DNA from: Flavobacteriales bacterium
GTDB lineage: Bacteria > Bacteroidota > Bacteroidia > NS11-12g > UBA955
Direction: 5' to 3'
DNA length: 16,440 bases
NCBI GenBank assembly: GCA_947472115.1
Contig: CANIZU010000021.1
Span: 1-16,440, forward strand
Part shown: positions 1 to 8,091 of the stretch, piece after piece
Position numbering within the stretch: the first letter of the stretch is position 1
How the letters are laid out: every line of letters begins with the position of its first letter
Notes under the pieces: generated by a model
What the model saw: the letters and a program-made list of their open reading frames with translations, nothing else
Databases searched by the model: none
What the model was told of the DNA's origin: nothing
Translations under genes and position numbers: made by a program

Positions 1-17
1 CTCCATCAGAAAAAGTA

Positions 18-3008
18 TTAGTTCAGCAAATCTTCCAATTCTTCAATATCGAGACTCGCCAATATTGAATCCTCATCGGGTATAACACTTTCTGCCAACG
101 CGGCTTTCTTGGCTTGTAATGCCAAAATCTTCTCCTCGATGGTGTCCTTTGTGATAAATTTATAACTAAACACGGGTTTGTCTTGTCCGATGCGATGCGC
201 CCTGTCTTCGGCCTGCTTCATGGTAAATGGGTTCCACCATGGATCTGCTAAGAAAACGTAATCCGCCGCAGTAAGGTTCAACCCACTATTTCCAGCCCTC
301 AAACTCAAAAGGAAAACCCTTTTTTCATCATTGTTTTGGAATAAATCAATTTGCACCTGCCTTTCCTTCTCATCCATTGATCCGTCCAAATAGCAATATT
401 CCACACCTTGCTGTTCAAAGATCTCTTCAAACACTTTTAAATAGCCCACAAACTGCGAAAAGAACAATACTTTATGTCCGTTTGCGACAGCACGAAGCAA
501 CATGCGCATGATTTCATCATCCTTGCCACTGCTACCCTCATAATTCACATCTTTCAAGGTTGGATTTAAGGCGATCTGACGTAGGTGCATCAAACCATTA
601 AATATCTTCAATCTTGATTTAGAAATGCCCAATTCAGACACGTGGTTCAAGATTTCATTGCGATATTGATTTTTCACCGATTCATACAATTCCGCCTGCT
701 CTGGACTCATCTCACAGAAATGCACCTTTTCGATTTTGGGTGGTAATTCCTGCATGACTTGCTTCTTGGTACGGCGAAGAACAAAAGGGTCAATCAACTT
801 ACGCAACTCCTCAGTCTTCTGGGGATTAGCGCCCTTTTCAATCGGTCTGATAAACTGCTTTTCAAAGTAACTATAACTACCCAACAAACCTGGATTCAAG
901 AAATTCATCTGACTCCATATGTCGAGAAGTGTATTTTCAATCGGCGTACCCGTTAATGCGATTTTATTCCGCGACTGAATCTTCAATAAAGCCCTAGACG
1001 TTTGAGACGATGGGTTTTTGATAGCCTGACTTTCATCCAAAACAACGCAATTGAATTTGTATTCTCTCAATAATTCTACGTCGTTTCGCATAGTTCCGTA
1101 CGACATAACAACGACATCTAAATCATCAAAACTGCTTAGCACTTTGTTCCTAGCTAATCCTGAGTACAATGCCGTTCTAAGTTCTGGACAGAACTTTGCA
1201 GATTCCGACATCCAGTTGTAAAGCAATGACTTAGGTGTGATGATTAGGATTGGACCCATTTTGGTAGTTACGGGTGCCAAAGCTCTACCATCAGAAGCAA
1301 TGGTAGTATTTTCAACAGCCGGAACTTCTAAATTTTCACCGTTACTGGTCAAACCCAATTGTGATTTCGCGGTTCGCTCAATCTCATACGCCGAAGCCAA
1401 TACTTGAAGATGAGCAAGCGTTTGAATCGTCTTACCCAATCCCATATCGTCGGCCAACAATGCACCGAAATGATTTTGATGCATGAAATTTATCCATCTA
1501 AATCCTTCCAATTGGTAATTCCGCAATTCGCCAACAAATGAAGTAGGAAGTTCAATCATCGGAATTTTACCATGAGCTAAGGCTTCGCTCCATTCCGGTG
1601 TTGGAGGTGCCTCATTTAAGTATTCATCCAAATCGCGTAACAGCGATACATGTATATTCCTTACTCGATACGATTCATCATGAATATCGGCCAGATTAAC
1701 AATTTGTGCAAATTGATCAAACCATTCTGAGGGCAAAATGACAATCTTACCATTGGGAAGGATATATTCTCTTCTTCGCTCAATGATGTGTTTTCTGAGT
1801 TTAATGAATGGAATTTCAAAGGCATCCAATTTCATTATTGCATGCACATCGAACCAATCTATTCCATTTTTTACTGTAACCAACAATTGAATTGGGCCCA
1901 AATAATATTCAATAGCACCTTGTTCTTGCTGGATTTCAAAACCCGAGCGTTCCAATACGGCCCTGTTTTCATTGATCCAAGAAATGACATCTACTGCACT
2001 TGAATCTTCATCTTGCAAACTAAAAATACTGCCATTGGTTTGCTTTAATCCCAATTCTTTCAAGCTCTCAATCTTCTCTTTTTCAACAGAATAAAGCCTC
2101 TTTATTCGATGAAAGGTATAAGTATTGTCGGCCGTTTCCAATCTGACATTCACTTTCTTGTTGACATGGTACGGGAATACCCAATCTCCGTACTGCATGT
2201 ACAATATGATGTGTGGATTTTCCAAGCTTGATGTCAATTTTAACACCGGCTTTACTTCAAGTTGGTCCGTAACAATATCAAAACCCAAAGCGAATACATC
2301 GTGGTTCTCCAACAATGGGCCGACGAACTTCTGCATGTAGGCTGCTTCTTGATGCGGATCAATGTGAATGAATTTCTTTTTGAGGAAAGGTTTGATTTTC
2401 TTACCCTCAACATTGGCACCAAAGAAAAGTAACTTGGTTGGCGTCAATAACCACGCAGGCTGAGAAGTTAGCAATTCGCTTTCCGGATCACAAAAATGAA
2501 CTTTTTCACCCCTATGCTTGATGGTCACGAAATAGTTCATCCCCTCCTCATCCCTTCTGAAATGAAATAAAGGATTTGATGGCTCATTGTGAAACTCAAT
2601 AAGACTTCCCATGGGTTCACCGGTTTTTCCAGCCCAGTACATATGGTAGTTCTTAATCTCTCGAAGAATCTTTAATAACTCTGTTTCAACAAATTCTAAA
2701 ACTGTTTTTTTGGTTTCTTCATCAAAGCTCTTTAAATAAAAATCAACCGCTTTTATTTTTTTAGTGCCCTTATAAAATCTCTTTTTGATGGCCTCATCTT
2801 CAAGACCCTCAATAATTTCAACCACATGCTTTTGCTCTGGATTTAACCCAAAGTAATCCGCGGTCTTTTCTCTAATTCGTTGATATGTCAATGATGGATT
2901 CCCATTCTCCAACAACTGCACTGCATTCGCCTCTACCAAAACACCCAAATTTGGATGTCTTGTGAAGGTGAATACGACCTCAAACGGCTTGGTGTTTACT
3001 ACCTCCAT
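18..3008 (-). CDS. SNF2-family DEAD/DEAH-like DNA-dependent ATPase (Swi2/Snf2 helicase-like)
   Basis: This is a 996-residue ATPase of helicase superfamily 2, SNF2 family, expected to translocate on double-stranded DNA and remodel protein-DNA complexes in the cytoplasm. The C-terminal half carries the full motif set: Walker A DDMGLGKT near residue 520, a Walker B box read as DESQ near 658, LTGTPIENT near 686, and in the second RecA lobe FFSQF, DGSMDEKERQ, the GNSGLNLTAAD block and DRAHRIGQ near 938. About 500 N-terminal residues have no motif I can name; no cysteine-rich SWIM finger is obvious. About 45 low-complexity residues (near 541-584) separate motif I from motif Ia. Start ATG at 3008 follows a good minus-strand promoter. 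It diverges from the methionine sulfoxide reductase gene. The family is certain, the cellular target unknown. Downstream sequence lies outside the window, so its terminator cannot be judged. Confidence 0.95.
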   Translation of the reverse strand: MEVVNTKPFEVVFTFTRHPNLGVLVEANAVQLLENGNPSLTYQRIREKTADYFGLNPEQKHVVEIIEGLEDEAIKKRFYKGTKKIKAVDFYLKSFDEETKKTVLEFVETELLKILREIKNYHMYWAGKTGEPMGSLIEFHNEPSNPLFHFRRDEEGMNYFVTIKHRGEKVHFCDPESELLTSQPAWLLTPTKLLFFGANVEGKKIKPFLKKKFIHIDPHQEAAYMQKFVGPLLENHDVFALGFDIVTDQLEVKPVLKLTSSLENPHIILYMQYGDWVFPYHVNKKVNVRLETADNTYTFHRIKRLYSVEKEKIESLKELGLKQTNGSIFSLQDEDSSAVDVISWINENRAVLERSGFEIQQEQGAIEYYLGPIQLLVTVKNGIDWFDVHAIMKLDAFEIPFIKLRKHIIERRREYILPNGKIVILPSEWFDQFAQIVNLADIHDESYRVRNIHVSLLRDLDEYLNEAPPTPEWSEALAHGKIPMIELPTSFVGELRNYQLEGFRWINFMHQNHFGALLADDMGLGKTIQTLAHLQVLASAYEIERTAKSQLGLTSNGENLEVPAVENTTIASDGRALAPVTTKMGPILIITPKSLLYNWMSESAKFCPELRTALYSGLARNKVLSSFDDLDVVVMSYGTMRNDVELLREYKFNCVVLDESQAIKNPSSQTSRALLKIQSRNKIALTGTPIENTLLDIWSQMNFLNPGLLGSYSYFEKQFIRPIEKGANPQKTEELRKLIDPFVLRRTKKQVMQELPPKIEKVHFCEMSPEQAELYESVKNQYRNEILNHVSELGISKSRLKIFNGLMHLRQIALNPTLKDVNYEGSSGKDDEIMRMLLRAVANGHKVLFFSQFVGYLKVFEEIFEQQGVEYCYLDGSMDEKERQVQIDLFQNNDEKRVFLLSLRAGNSGLNLTAADYVFLADPWWNPFTMKQAEDRAHRIGQDKPVFSYKFITKDTIEEKILALQAKKAALAESVIPDEDSILASLDIEELEDLLN

Positions 3009-3060
3009 CTATTGATTTTTCTAAATAAACCCGCAATTTACAACCGATTTAAGGGCCAAA

Positions 3061-3092
3061 CAAAAATACTTTGTATATATAGGGTAATTCAA
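3061..3092 (-). promoter_or_regulatory. Predicted Bacteroidota-type promoter of the SNF2 gene
   Basis: On the minus strand, TATTTTTG (3068 to 3061) matches the TAnnTTTG -7 consensus exactly. A TTG (3092 to 3090) lies 21 nt upstream, as expected for the -33 element. Transcription would start near 3056, giving a leader of about 48 nt. The TA at 3067-3068 is shared with a weaker plus-strand box facing the reductase gene. Predicted from sequence only. Confidence 0.55.
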
Positions 3093-3099
3093 TTCAAAC

Positions 3100-3609
3100 A
3101 TGGTAGTTTCGCGACAAATGACACTGGAAAACAACCATATTGACTGGGCAAGCATGTCAAAACAAGAAAAATATGCCGCTCTTCATTACCAATGGAGTGG
3201 CCTATTGGATCCAAAAGTTGATTTTGTTGCCAATTTATCCAATGCCACCGCATTAATGAAAACCATTTTCCAGTGGTGGTGGGTAGGATTTTACAGGGTT
3301 GAAGGCAAAATTTTGATGCTAGCTCCATTTCAAGGTCCGCCTGCCTGTACAACCATTCATTTAGGGAAAGGCGTTTGCGGTTCGGCTTGGTATCAAAGCA
3401 CTACCCTTGTAGTTCCCGATGTCGAATTATTTCCAGGCCATATCGCGTGCAGCGCTGAAAGTAAAAGTGAAATCGTAGTTCCAATCCATACATCCACCGG
3501 CGAAATTTGGGGAGTATTAGATGTTGATAGCGAACATTTGGGTCATTTCGACGCTACGGACCAAATAGAATTAGAGAAATTTTGTCGTTCTTTGGAAATC
3601 ATCCTCTAA
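3100..3609 (+). CDS. msrC: Free methionine-(R)-sulfoxide reductase (GAF-domain fRMsr)
   Basis: The 169-residue protein is essentially a single GAF domain. It is expected to reduce free methionine-(R)-sulfoxide in the cytoplasm using thioredoxin-type electrons. The three cysteines typical of the fRMsr family are all present: Cys83 in PACTTI, Cys93 in GVCGSA and Cys117 in GHIACSA. They are followed by SEIVVP and the GVLDVDS strand that closes the ligand pocket. Length and spacing fit the family. The ATG at 3100 is used here; the ATG at 3118 is possible because the extra six residues are not conserved motif sequence. There is no Shine-Dalgarno site. A poor -7-like TACTTTG at 3067-3073 is the only promoter candidate I see. 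The MFS transporter starts 1 nt after its stop, so the two are probably co-transcribed. Confidence 0.9.
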   Translation: MVVSRQMTLENNHIDWASMSKQEKYAALHYQWSGLLDPKVDFVANLSNATALMKTIFQWWWVGFYRVEGKILMLAPFQGPPACTTIHLGKGVCGSAWYQSTTLVVPDVELFPGHIACSAESKSEIVVPIHTSTGEIWGVLDVDSEHLGHFDATDQIELEKFCRSLEIIL

Positions 3610-3610
3610 A

Positions 3611-4954
3611 ATGAAAAAACAAAAAAACCTCGCCCTACTCATCACCGTGGCATCATTGGGCTATTTTGTCGACATATACGACCTCATCCTTTTCAACATC
3701 ATCAAAAAAGACAGTCTTTCATCGTTAAATATCGATGTAAACATCTATGAAACTGTATTGTTTCGATGGCAGATGGCTGGCATGTTGATAGGGGGACTCA
3801 TTTGGGGAATTCTCGGAGATATCAAAGGTCGGGTGAGTGTGTTGTTTGGTTCAATTTTACTCTACAGCATTGCAAACATCGCCAATGCCTTTGTCGAAAC
3901 GGTTGAGGCCTATAAATTTTGGCGATTATTGGCGGGGATTGGATTGGCGGGAGAATTGGGTGCAGCCATCACATTGGTAAGTGAATTAATGCCGAAGAAC
4001 AAACGAGGACTGGGCACCATGATCATCGTAACATTTGGGGCTCTGGGTGCTGTATTCGCTTTTTTTATCGCAAAAAACGGATCATTTATAACTGAGATTA
4101 TCAGCGATATCATTGGGAGCAAACTACAAAATTGGCAAACATCTTACATCGTTGGTGGCGTGTTAGGGCTTCTATTATTGTTTATGCGTGCAGGGACTTT
4201 TGAAAGTACGTTGTTCGAAAATGCCACAACGACCCAAGTTAAAAGAGGCAATTTCTTTATGCTTTTCCGCAAAGCCCATTTCAAAAAGTATATGGCTTGT
4301 ATTGTAATCGGTCTACCGGTATGGTTTGTTGTAGGGGTTCTCATCGCTTTATCGCACAAGTTTTTCCCGGAAATATTGGGTTTATCGAGCTCTGCCGCAG
4401 ATGGCAAAATATTAAAATCACTATCAGTCCCTACCCCAGAAATGGTAATGTGGAGCTACGTAGGACTGAGTACCGGTGATTTACTTTCGGGTTTATTAAG
4501 TCAGCTGTTCCATAGCAGAAAGAAGGTGATCTATCTAAACCTCGTGGGCATCGCAATCATGACGTTGGTCTATCTCTATGGCCCAGCTGGAAGTCAAAAC
4601 TATTATCGAATGATTGCCTTTTTGTTGGGCGCTGTCACTGGCTATTGGGCGATATTTGTCACCAATGCATCCGAGCAGTTTGGAACCAATATTCGCAGTA
4701 CTGTTGCCGCTACCGTTCCCAACTTCGTTCGCGGTGGTGTCTTATTGATTACAATGGGATTTGAGTACTTCTCTTCAAGCTTTCATTCAAACAATCAATT
4801 CGATGGTAGAACCTTCACCATTGCGGCCTTAATCATTGGTGCAGTTTGCTTAACACTTGCATTTTGGGGCACTTACAATGTTGAGGAAGCCTTTCACAAA
4901 GACTTGGATTACTTTGAACACGACGAGGTTTCAGCTCAAACAAGCGATAATTGA
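3611..4954 (+). CDS. Major facilitator superfamily (MFS) transporter, metabolite:H+ symporter-like
   Basis: This is a 447-residue polytopic inner-membrane protein with about 12 hydrophobic segments. The MFS signature loop between segments 2 and 3 is clear: GILGDIKGRV around residues 66-75, with Asp70, Gly73 and Arg74 of motif A. A GELGAA...SELMPKNKRG stretch (about 114-133) matches the conserved segment 4 to 5 region of metabolite:proton and sugar-type symporters. A polar loop near residues 200-225 is the usual central linker, and the C-terminal tail is acidic. The substrate cannot be read from sequence. Its start lies 1 nt after the methionine sulfoxide reductase stop, suggesting one transcript and translational coupling. 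A link to methionine or another sulfur metabolite is conceivable but is inference only. The gene ends in a small inverted repeat. Confidence 0.85.
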   Translation: MKKQKNLALLITVASLGYFVDIYDLILFNIIKKDSLSSLNIDVNIYETVLFRWQMAGMLIGGLIWGILGDIKGRVSVLFGSILLYSIANIANAFVETVEAYKFWRLLAGIGLAGELGAAITLVSELMPKNKRGLGTMIIVTFGALGAVFAFFIAKNGSFITEIISDIIGSKLQNWQTSYIVGGVLGLLLLFMRAGTFESTLFENATTTQVKRGNFFMLFRKAHFKKYMACIVIGLPVWFVVGVLIALSHKFFPEILGLSSSAADGKILKSLSVPTPEMVMWSYVGLSTGDLLSGLLSQLFHSRKKVIYLNLVGIAIMTLVYLYGPAGSQNYYRMIAFLLGAVTGYWAIFVTNASEQFGTNIRSTVAATVPNFVRGGVLLITMGFEYFSSSFHSNNQFDGRTFTIAALIIGAVCLTLAFWGTYNVEEAFHKDLDYFEHDEVSAQTSDN

Positions 4955-4962
4955 CATCGCTT
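4942..4962 (+). other. Inverted repeat over the MFS stop codon (weak hairpin)
   Basis: AAGCGAT (4942-4948) and ATCGCTT (4956-4962) form a perfect 7-bp stem with a 7-nt loop that contains the TGA stop of the transporter. No U-tract follows, so it is not a standard intrinsic terminator. It could be a weak 3' hairpin. It also overlaps the predicted -33 element of the rnr promoter. Confidence 0.4.
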
Positions 4963-4984
4963 AAAGGATTAATTCGTAACTTTA
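4951..4984 (+). promoter_or_regulatory. Predicted promoter of the rnr-polyprenyl synthase pair
   Basis: TAACTTTA (4977-4984) matches TAnnTTTG at 7 of 8 positions. A TTG (4951-4953) stands about 23 nt upstream, close to the usual -33 spacing. A start near 4990 would leave a leader of about 30 nt before the TTG start codon at 5019. Confidence 0.4.
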
Positions 4985-5018
4985 CGGATATTTTCATAAT
5001 TACTAGATCCCATTCAAA

Positions 5019-7127
5019 TTGTCGAACCGCAGTAAAATCACCTTCCCAGAGCGTATCGTTCTGGCTATATTAGAAAACGATGGCAAAGGTGCCGTCAATG
5101 CTTCTCAAGTTTTCAATAAAATTCCACCTGAGGCGAATTTCACCAAAGAGATGGTGCATCAAGCACTACTAAAATTAGCGAATCGCGGACTTGTAAAAGA
5201 GCCATCAGAGGGCGTTTACGCCCCTATCAGACCTACCCTGAGATCAGAAGGAGAACTCGTATTATCAAATCGCGGCGATTATTATGTTCGTTTGGAATTG
5301 GATGGAGAACTTCAACAGATTTACATGGACAACGATATGGTTGGCAAAATGCTACCTGGTGATCGTGTTCGCTGCGAAGTAAAGACCAAAGGCAAACGCT
5401 CCTATGTCAAGTCGCTGTCTTTGATTGAACGTGTCCCTCAACGATACTCGGCCGTTTTAGATATATTCGAGAAAAACGCATTTGGATTGTTGCAGAAGAA
5501 CGGTTTAAAAGATATCAAAATCATTGGTCTAGTTGATCCAAAAAACGACGGACACAAAGCAATAATCGAGGTTTACGACTTCCCACCCAATGCGAGGAAC
5601 CCTATCGGCAGAATCGTCGAGATCCTAGGGCCCGTGGGCGAAGCCGATACAGAAATGCATGCAATTGTCGCCGAGTTTGGCTTCAGCACTCGCTTTCCGG
5701 ATGATACCCTTGAAGAATGCGATGCAATTCCCAATGAAATCACCTCAAAGGATTGGGGCGATAGAAAAGATTTACGCGACATTTTCTGTATTACAATTGA
5801 CCCTGCCGATGCAAAGGATTTTGACGATGCAATATCATTGGAATACGACGCTCAAGGCAATTATTTGTTGGGAGTTCATATCGCCGATGTTTCGCATTTT
5901 GTCACACCCGGAAGCGCCATCGACCGCGAAGCAATACAACGAGGCACTTCAGTATACTTAGTAGATCGCACAATTCCGATGTTGCCAGAAAAATTGAGCA
6001 ACGATCTATGTTCCTTGAAGCCTAATGTGGATCGTTTGGCTTTTAGTGTGATATTTACGATTGATAAAGATTTGAACGTTTTGGGTGAATGGTTTGGAAA
6101 GACCGTAATAAATAGTAAGCGCAGATTTGCTTACGAGGAAGCCCAGGATGTGATTGTAAAACAAACGGGCGATTACGTTTCCGAATTAACGACATTAAAT
6201 CGCATAGCCAAGCATTTTGAGGTATTGAGGTTTCAAAAAGGGGCGTTGAAATTTGAGTCGAAGGAGATTCGTTTCCGTTTTGATGCCAACAAAAAACCCA
6301 TCGAGGCCTATGTGAAAACTAGGTTTGATGCGCATTTGCTGATTGAAACGTTTATGTTGATGGCCAACCAAGCCGTTGCTAAACATGTAAAAACGCTTAA
6401 GAAACCCGAATTGCCATTTATTTATCGTTCTCACGATTTACCTCCTCAAGACAAATTGTTGGAGTTTGCGAAATTCTGTAAGTTGATGGGTTATCCAATT
6501 AACATCGACAATGAGCTCCAAATGCGGAAATCATTTAACGAGTTGATGGAGAGGACCCAAGGTGATCCAAACGGCGAAATACTGCAACAAATGGCTATTA
6601 GAACGATGTCCAAGGCGGTTTATACAGCCTATCGCTCAGACCACTTCGGCTTGGCATTTGAGCATTACACCCACTTCACCTCTCCCATTCGTCGATATCC
6701 GGATTTATTGGTTCACAGATTATTGCAGCAATATTTGAGCAATCCAGTTCCGGGCATGAGTGAATCTCAAATCGAATTGATTGCCAAGCACAGCAGCAAT
6801 ATGGAGCAGAAAGCGGCAGAGGCGGAAAGAGCAAGTACCAAGTATACATTGGCTTTGATGATGGAACAGCACATTGGAAAGACGATGGACGCCACCATTA
6901 CTGGAATTACCGAATGGGGAATTTATGCGATGGCCACTGAATATCATTGCGAAGGATTAATTCGCATGTCGGATATCAAAACTGATCGCTTCACCTATTA
7001 TGAGGCTGAAAAGAAATTGGTTGGTCAAAGAACGCGCCGGAGTTATCACATGGGCGACCCGATAACGGTGTCTGTGAAAAAAACGGACGCGCAAAAAAGA
7101 ATTATTGACTTTTATTTGTTGGATTAA
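5019..7127 (+). CDS. rnr: Ribonuclease R (RNB-family 3'-5' exoribonuclease)
   Basis: This is a 702-residue processive hydrolytic 3'-5' exoribonuclease that degrades structured RNA in the cytoplasm. Domain order is that of RNase R: an N-terminal winged helix (about 5-68), cold-shock/OB domains (about 75-230), the RNB catalytic domain (about 245-575) and a C-terminal S1 domain (about 615-700). The metal-binding motif DPADAKDFDDAIS spans residues 261-273 with all its aspartates, and HFTSPIRRYPDLLVHRLL lies near the end of RNB. The lysine-rich tail of the enterobacterial enzyme is absent; the protein ends just after S1. The start is TTG at 5019: an in-frame TAG at 5004 prevents upstream extension and no ATG occurs before the winged helix. 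The polyprenyl synthase gene begins 1 nt after the stop. Confidence 0.95.
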   Translation: MSNRSKITFPERIVLAILENDGKGAVNASQVFNKIPPEANFTKEMVHQALLKLANRGLVKEPSEGVYAPIRPTLRSEGELVLSNRGDYYVRLELDGELQQIYMDNDMVGKMLPGDRVRCEVKTKGKRSYVKSLSLIERVPQRYSAVLDIFEKNAFGLLQKNGLKDIKIIGLVDPKNDGHKAIIEVYDFPPNARNPIGRIVEILGPVGEADTEMHAIVAEFGFSTRFPDDTLEECDAIPNEITSKDWGDRKDLRDIFCITIDPADAKDFDDAISLEYDAQGNYLLGVHIADVSHFVTPGSAIDREAIQRGTSVYLVDRTIPMLPEKLSNDLCSLKPNVDRLAFSVIFTIDKDLNVLGEWFGKTVINSKRRFAYEEAQDVIVKQTGDYVSELTTLNRIAKHFEVLRFQKGALKFESKEIRFRFDANKKPIEAYVKTRFDAHLLIETFMLMANQAVAKHVKTLKKPELPFIYRSHDLPPQDKLLEFAKFCKLMGYPINIDNELQMRKSFNELMERTQGDPNGEILQQMAIRTMSKAVYTAYRSDHFGLAFEHYTHFTSPIRRYPDLLVHRLLQQYLSNPVPGMSESQIELIAKHSSNMEQKAAEAERASTKYTLALMMEQHIGKTMDATITGITEWGIYAMATEYHCEGLIRMSDIKTDRFTYYEAEKKLVGQRTRRSYHMGDPITVSVKKTDAQKRIIDFYLLD

Positions 7128-7128
7128 T

Positions 7129-8082
7129 ATGAGTATCGCAAAGCACATTGAAACCTATTTAGATTATTTATCAAACACCCCCTTTCAGGGAAGCCCGAGT
7201 AATTTATACGACCCAATGAATTACATCATGAATTTGGGTGGAAAAAGGGTTAGGCCTGTGCTTTGTTTGATTGGCGCTGAAAGTTGCGGCGGCTCTGCGG
7301 TGGATGCGATGCCAGTGGCTCATGCAATTGAGATTTTTCATAATTTCAGTTTGGTACACGACGATATCATGGATCGAGCGGATCAACGTCGCGGATTGGC
7401 TACAGTTCATAAGAAATGGAACGAACCCACAGCTATTTTGGCGGGCGACAATTTATTGGTAAAAGCCTATGAATCCATATTGGCTTACGGCGGACCTAAT
7501 AAAGATGCGATATTGTCATTGTTTTCTAAAACGGCCACTGAGGTATGTGAAGGTCAACAAGACGATATGGATTTTGCCGAGCGAAACGAAGTGAGCGAGG
7601 CGGATTATCTACACATGATCCAAAATAAAACGGCTGTATTGCTGGGTTGTAGTTTGGCCGCCGGCGCGCTTACTGCCAATGCCAGTAAGGATGTCGTTGA
7701 CAAATTATACCAATTCGCCATTGCCGTTGGGATGAGTTTTCAATTGATGGATGATTATTTGGATGCCTTCGGAACATCAAACAAGGTGGGTAAGGTTATC
7801 GGCGGTGATATTATGGAAGGCAAAAAGACTTGGCTTTACATCAAATCAGTGGAACATGATGCCAACACTACCAATCAATGGTTCGGTGAATTGGAAGGTC
7901 AAAATCGTGCTGATGCTGTTATAGAAGGATGGAAACTTTGGGGTCTTGATGCGATGATTCTAGACAAATGTGCCGAATATGGCCAATTGGCGAATGCAAT
8001 TATTCAAGAATTGACAGAAACCGGTGTTGAGACGCAAGGATTAAAAGACCTTCTCGACTTTCTCCAGGACCGTACACACTAG
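7129..8082 (+). CDS. Short-chain polyprenyl diphosphate synthase (FPP/GGPP synthase-like)
   Basis: This 317-residue trans-isoprenyl diphosphate synthase condenses isopentenyl diphosphate with an allylic diphosphate, supplying precursors for quinones, carotenoids or other isoprenoids. Conserved features are GGKRVRP (37-43), the first aspartate-rich motif DDIMD (78-82) followed by RADQRRG, and the second motif DDYLD (208-212), then GKKTW. The first motif lacks the two-residue insertion of type II bacterial FPP synthases. Phe73, five residues before it, is bulky, which in characterised enzymes limits the product to about C15-C20, so GGPP or FPP is the likelier product (inference). The ATG at 7129 is preferred; a TTG at 7105 in frame would add eight unconserved residues overlapping rnr. 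The gap to rnr is 1 nt, so they are probably one operon. It meets the next gene tail to tail. Confidence 0.9.
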   Translation: MSIAKHIETYLDYLSNTPFQGSPSNLYDPMNYIMNLGGKRVRPVLCLIGAESCGGSAVDAMPVAHAIEIFHNFSLVHDDIMDRADQRRGLATVHKKWNEPTAILAGDNLLVKAYESILAYGGPNKDAILSLFSKTATEVCEGQQDDMDFAERNEVSEADYLHMIQNKTAVLLGCSLAAGALTANASKDVVDKLYQFAIAVGMSFQLMDDYLDAFGTSNKVGKVIGGDIMEGKKTWLYIKSVEHDANTTNQWFGELEGQNRADAVIEGWKLWGLDAMILDKCAEYGQLANAIIQELTETGVETQGLKDLLDFLQDRTH

Positions 8083-8091
8083 CAATTAGTG
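8077..8091. other. Small inverted repeat spanning two convergent stop codons
   Basis: CACTA (8077-8081) and TAGTG (8087-8091) form a 5-bp stem around GCAAT. The stop codons of the polyprenyl synthase (TAG, 8080-8082) and the convergent T9SS protein (TAA, 8088-8086) both fall in it. No U-tract is present on either side, so it is at most a weak bidirectional terminator. Confidence 0.2.

Noticed and set aside
3089..3352. 87-codon minus-strand open frame over the methionine sulfoxide reductase gene
   Set aside because: It is antisense to the three-cysteine GAF domain and lacks any recognisable features.
7105..7128. Upstream TTG start for the polyprenyl synthase
   Set aside because: It would overlap rnr and add MTFICWIN, a sequence with no counterpart in the family. 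The ATG at 7129 is better.
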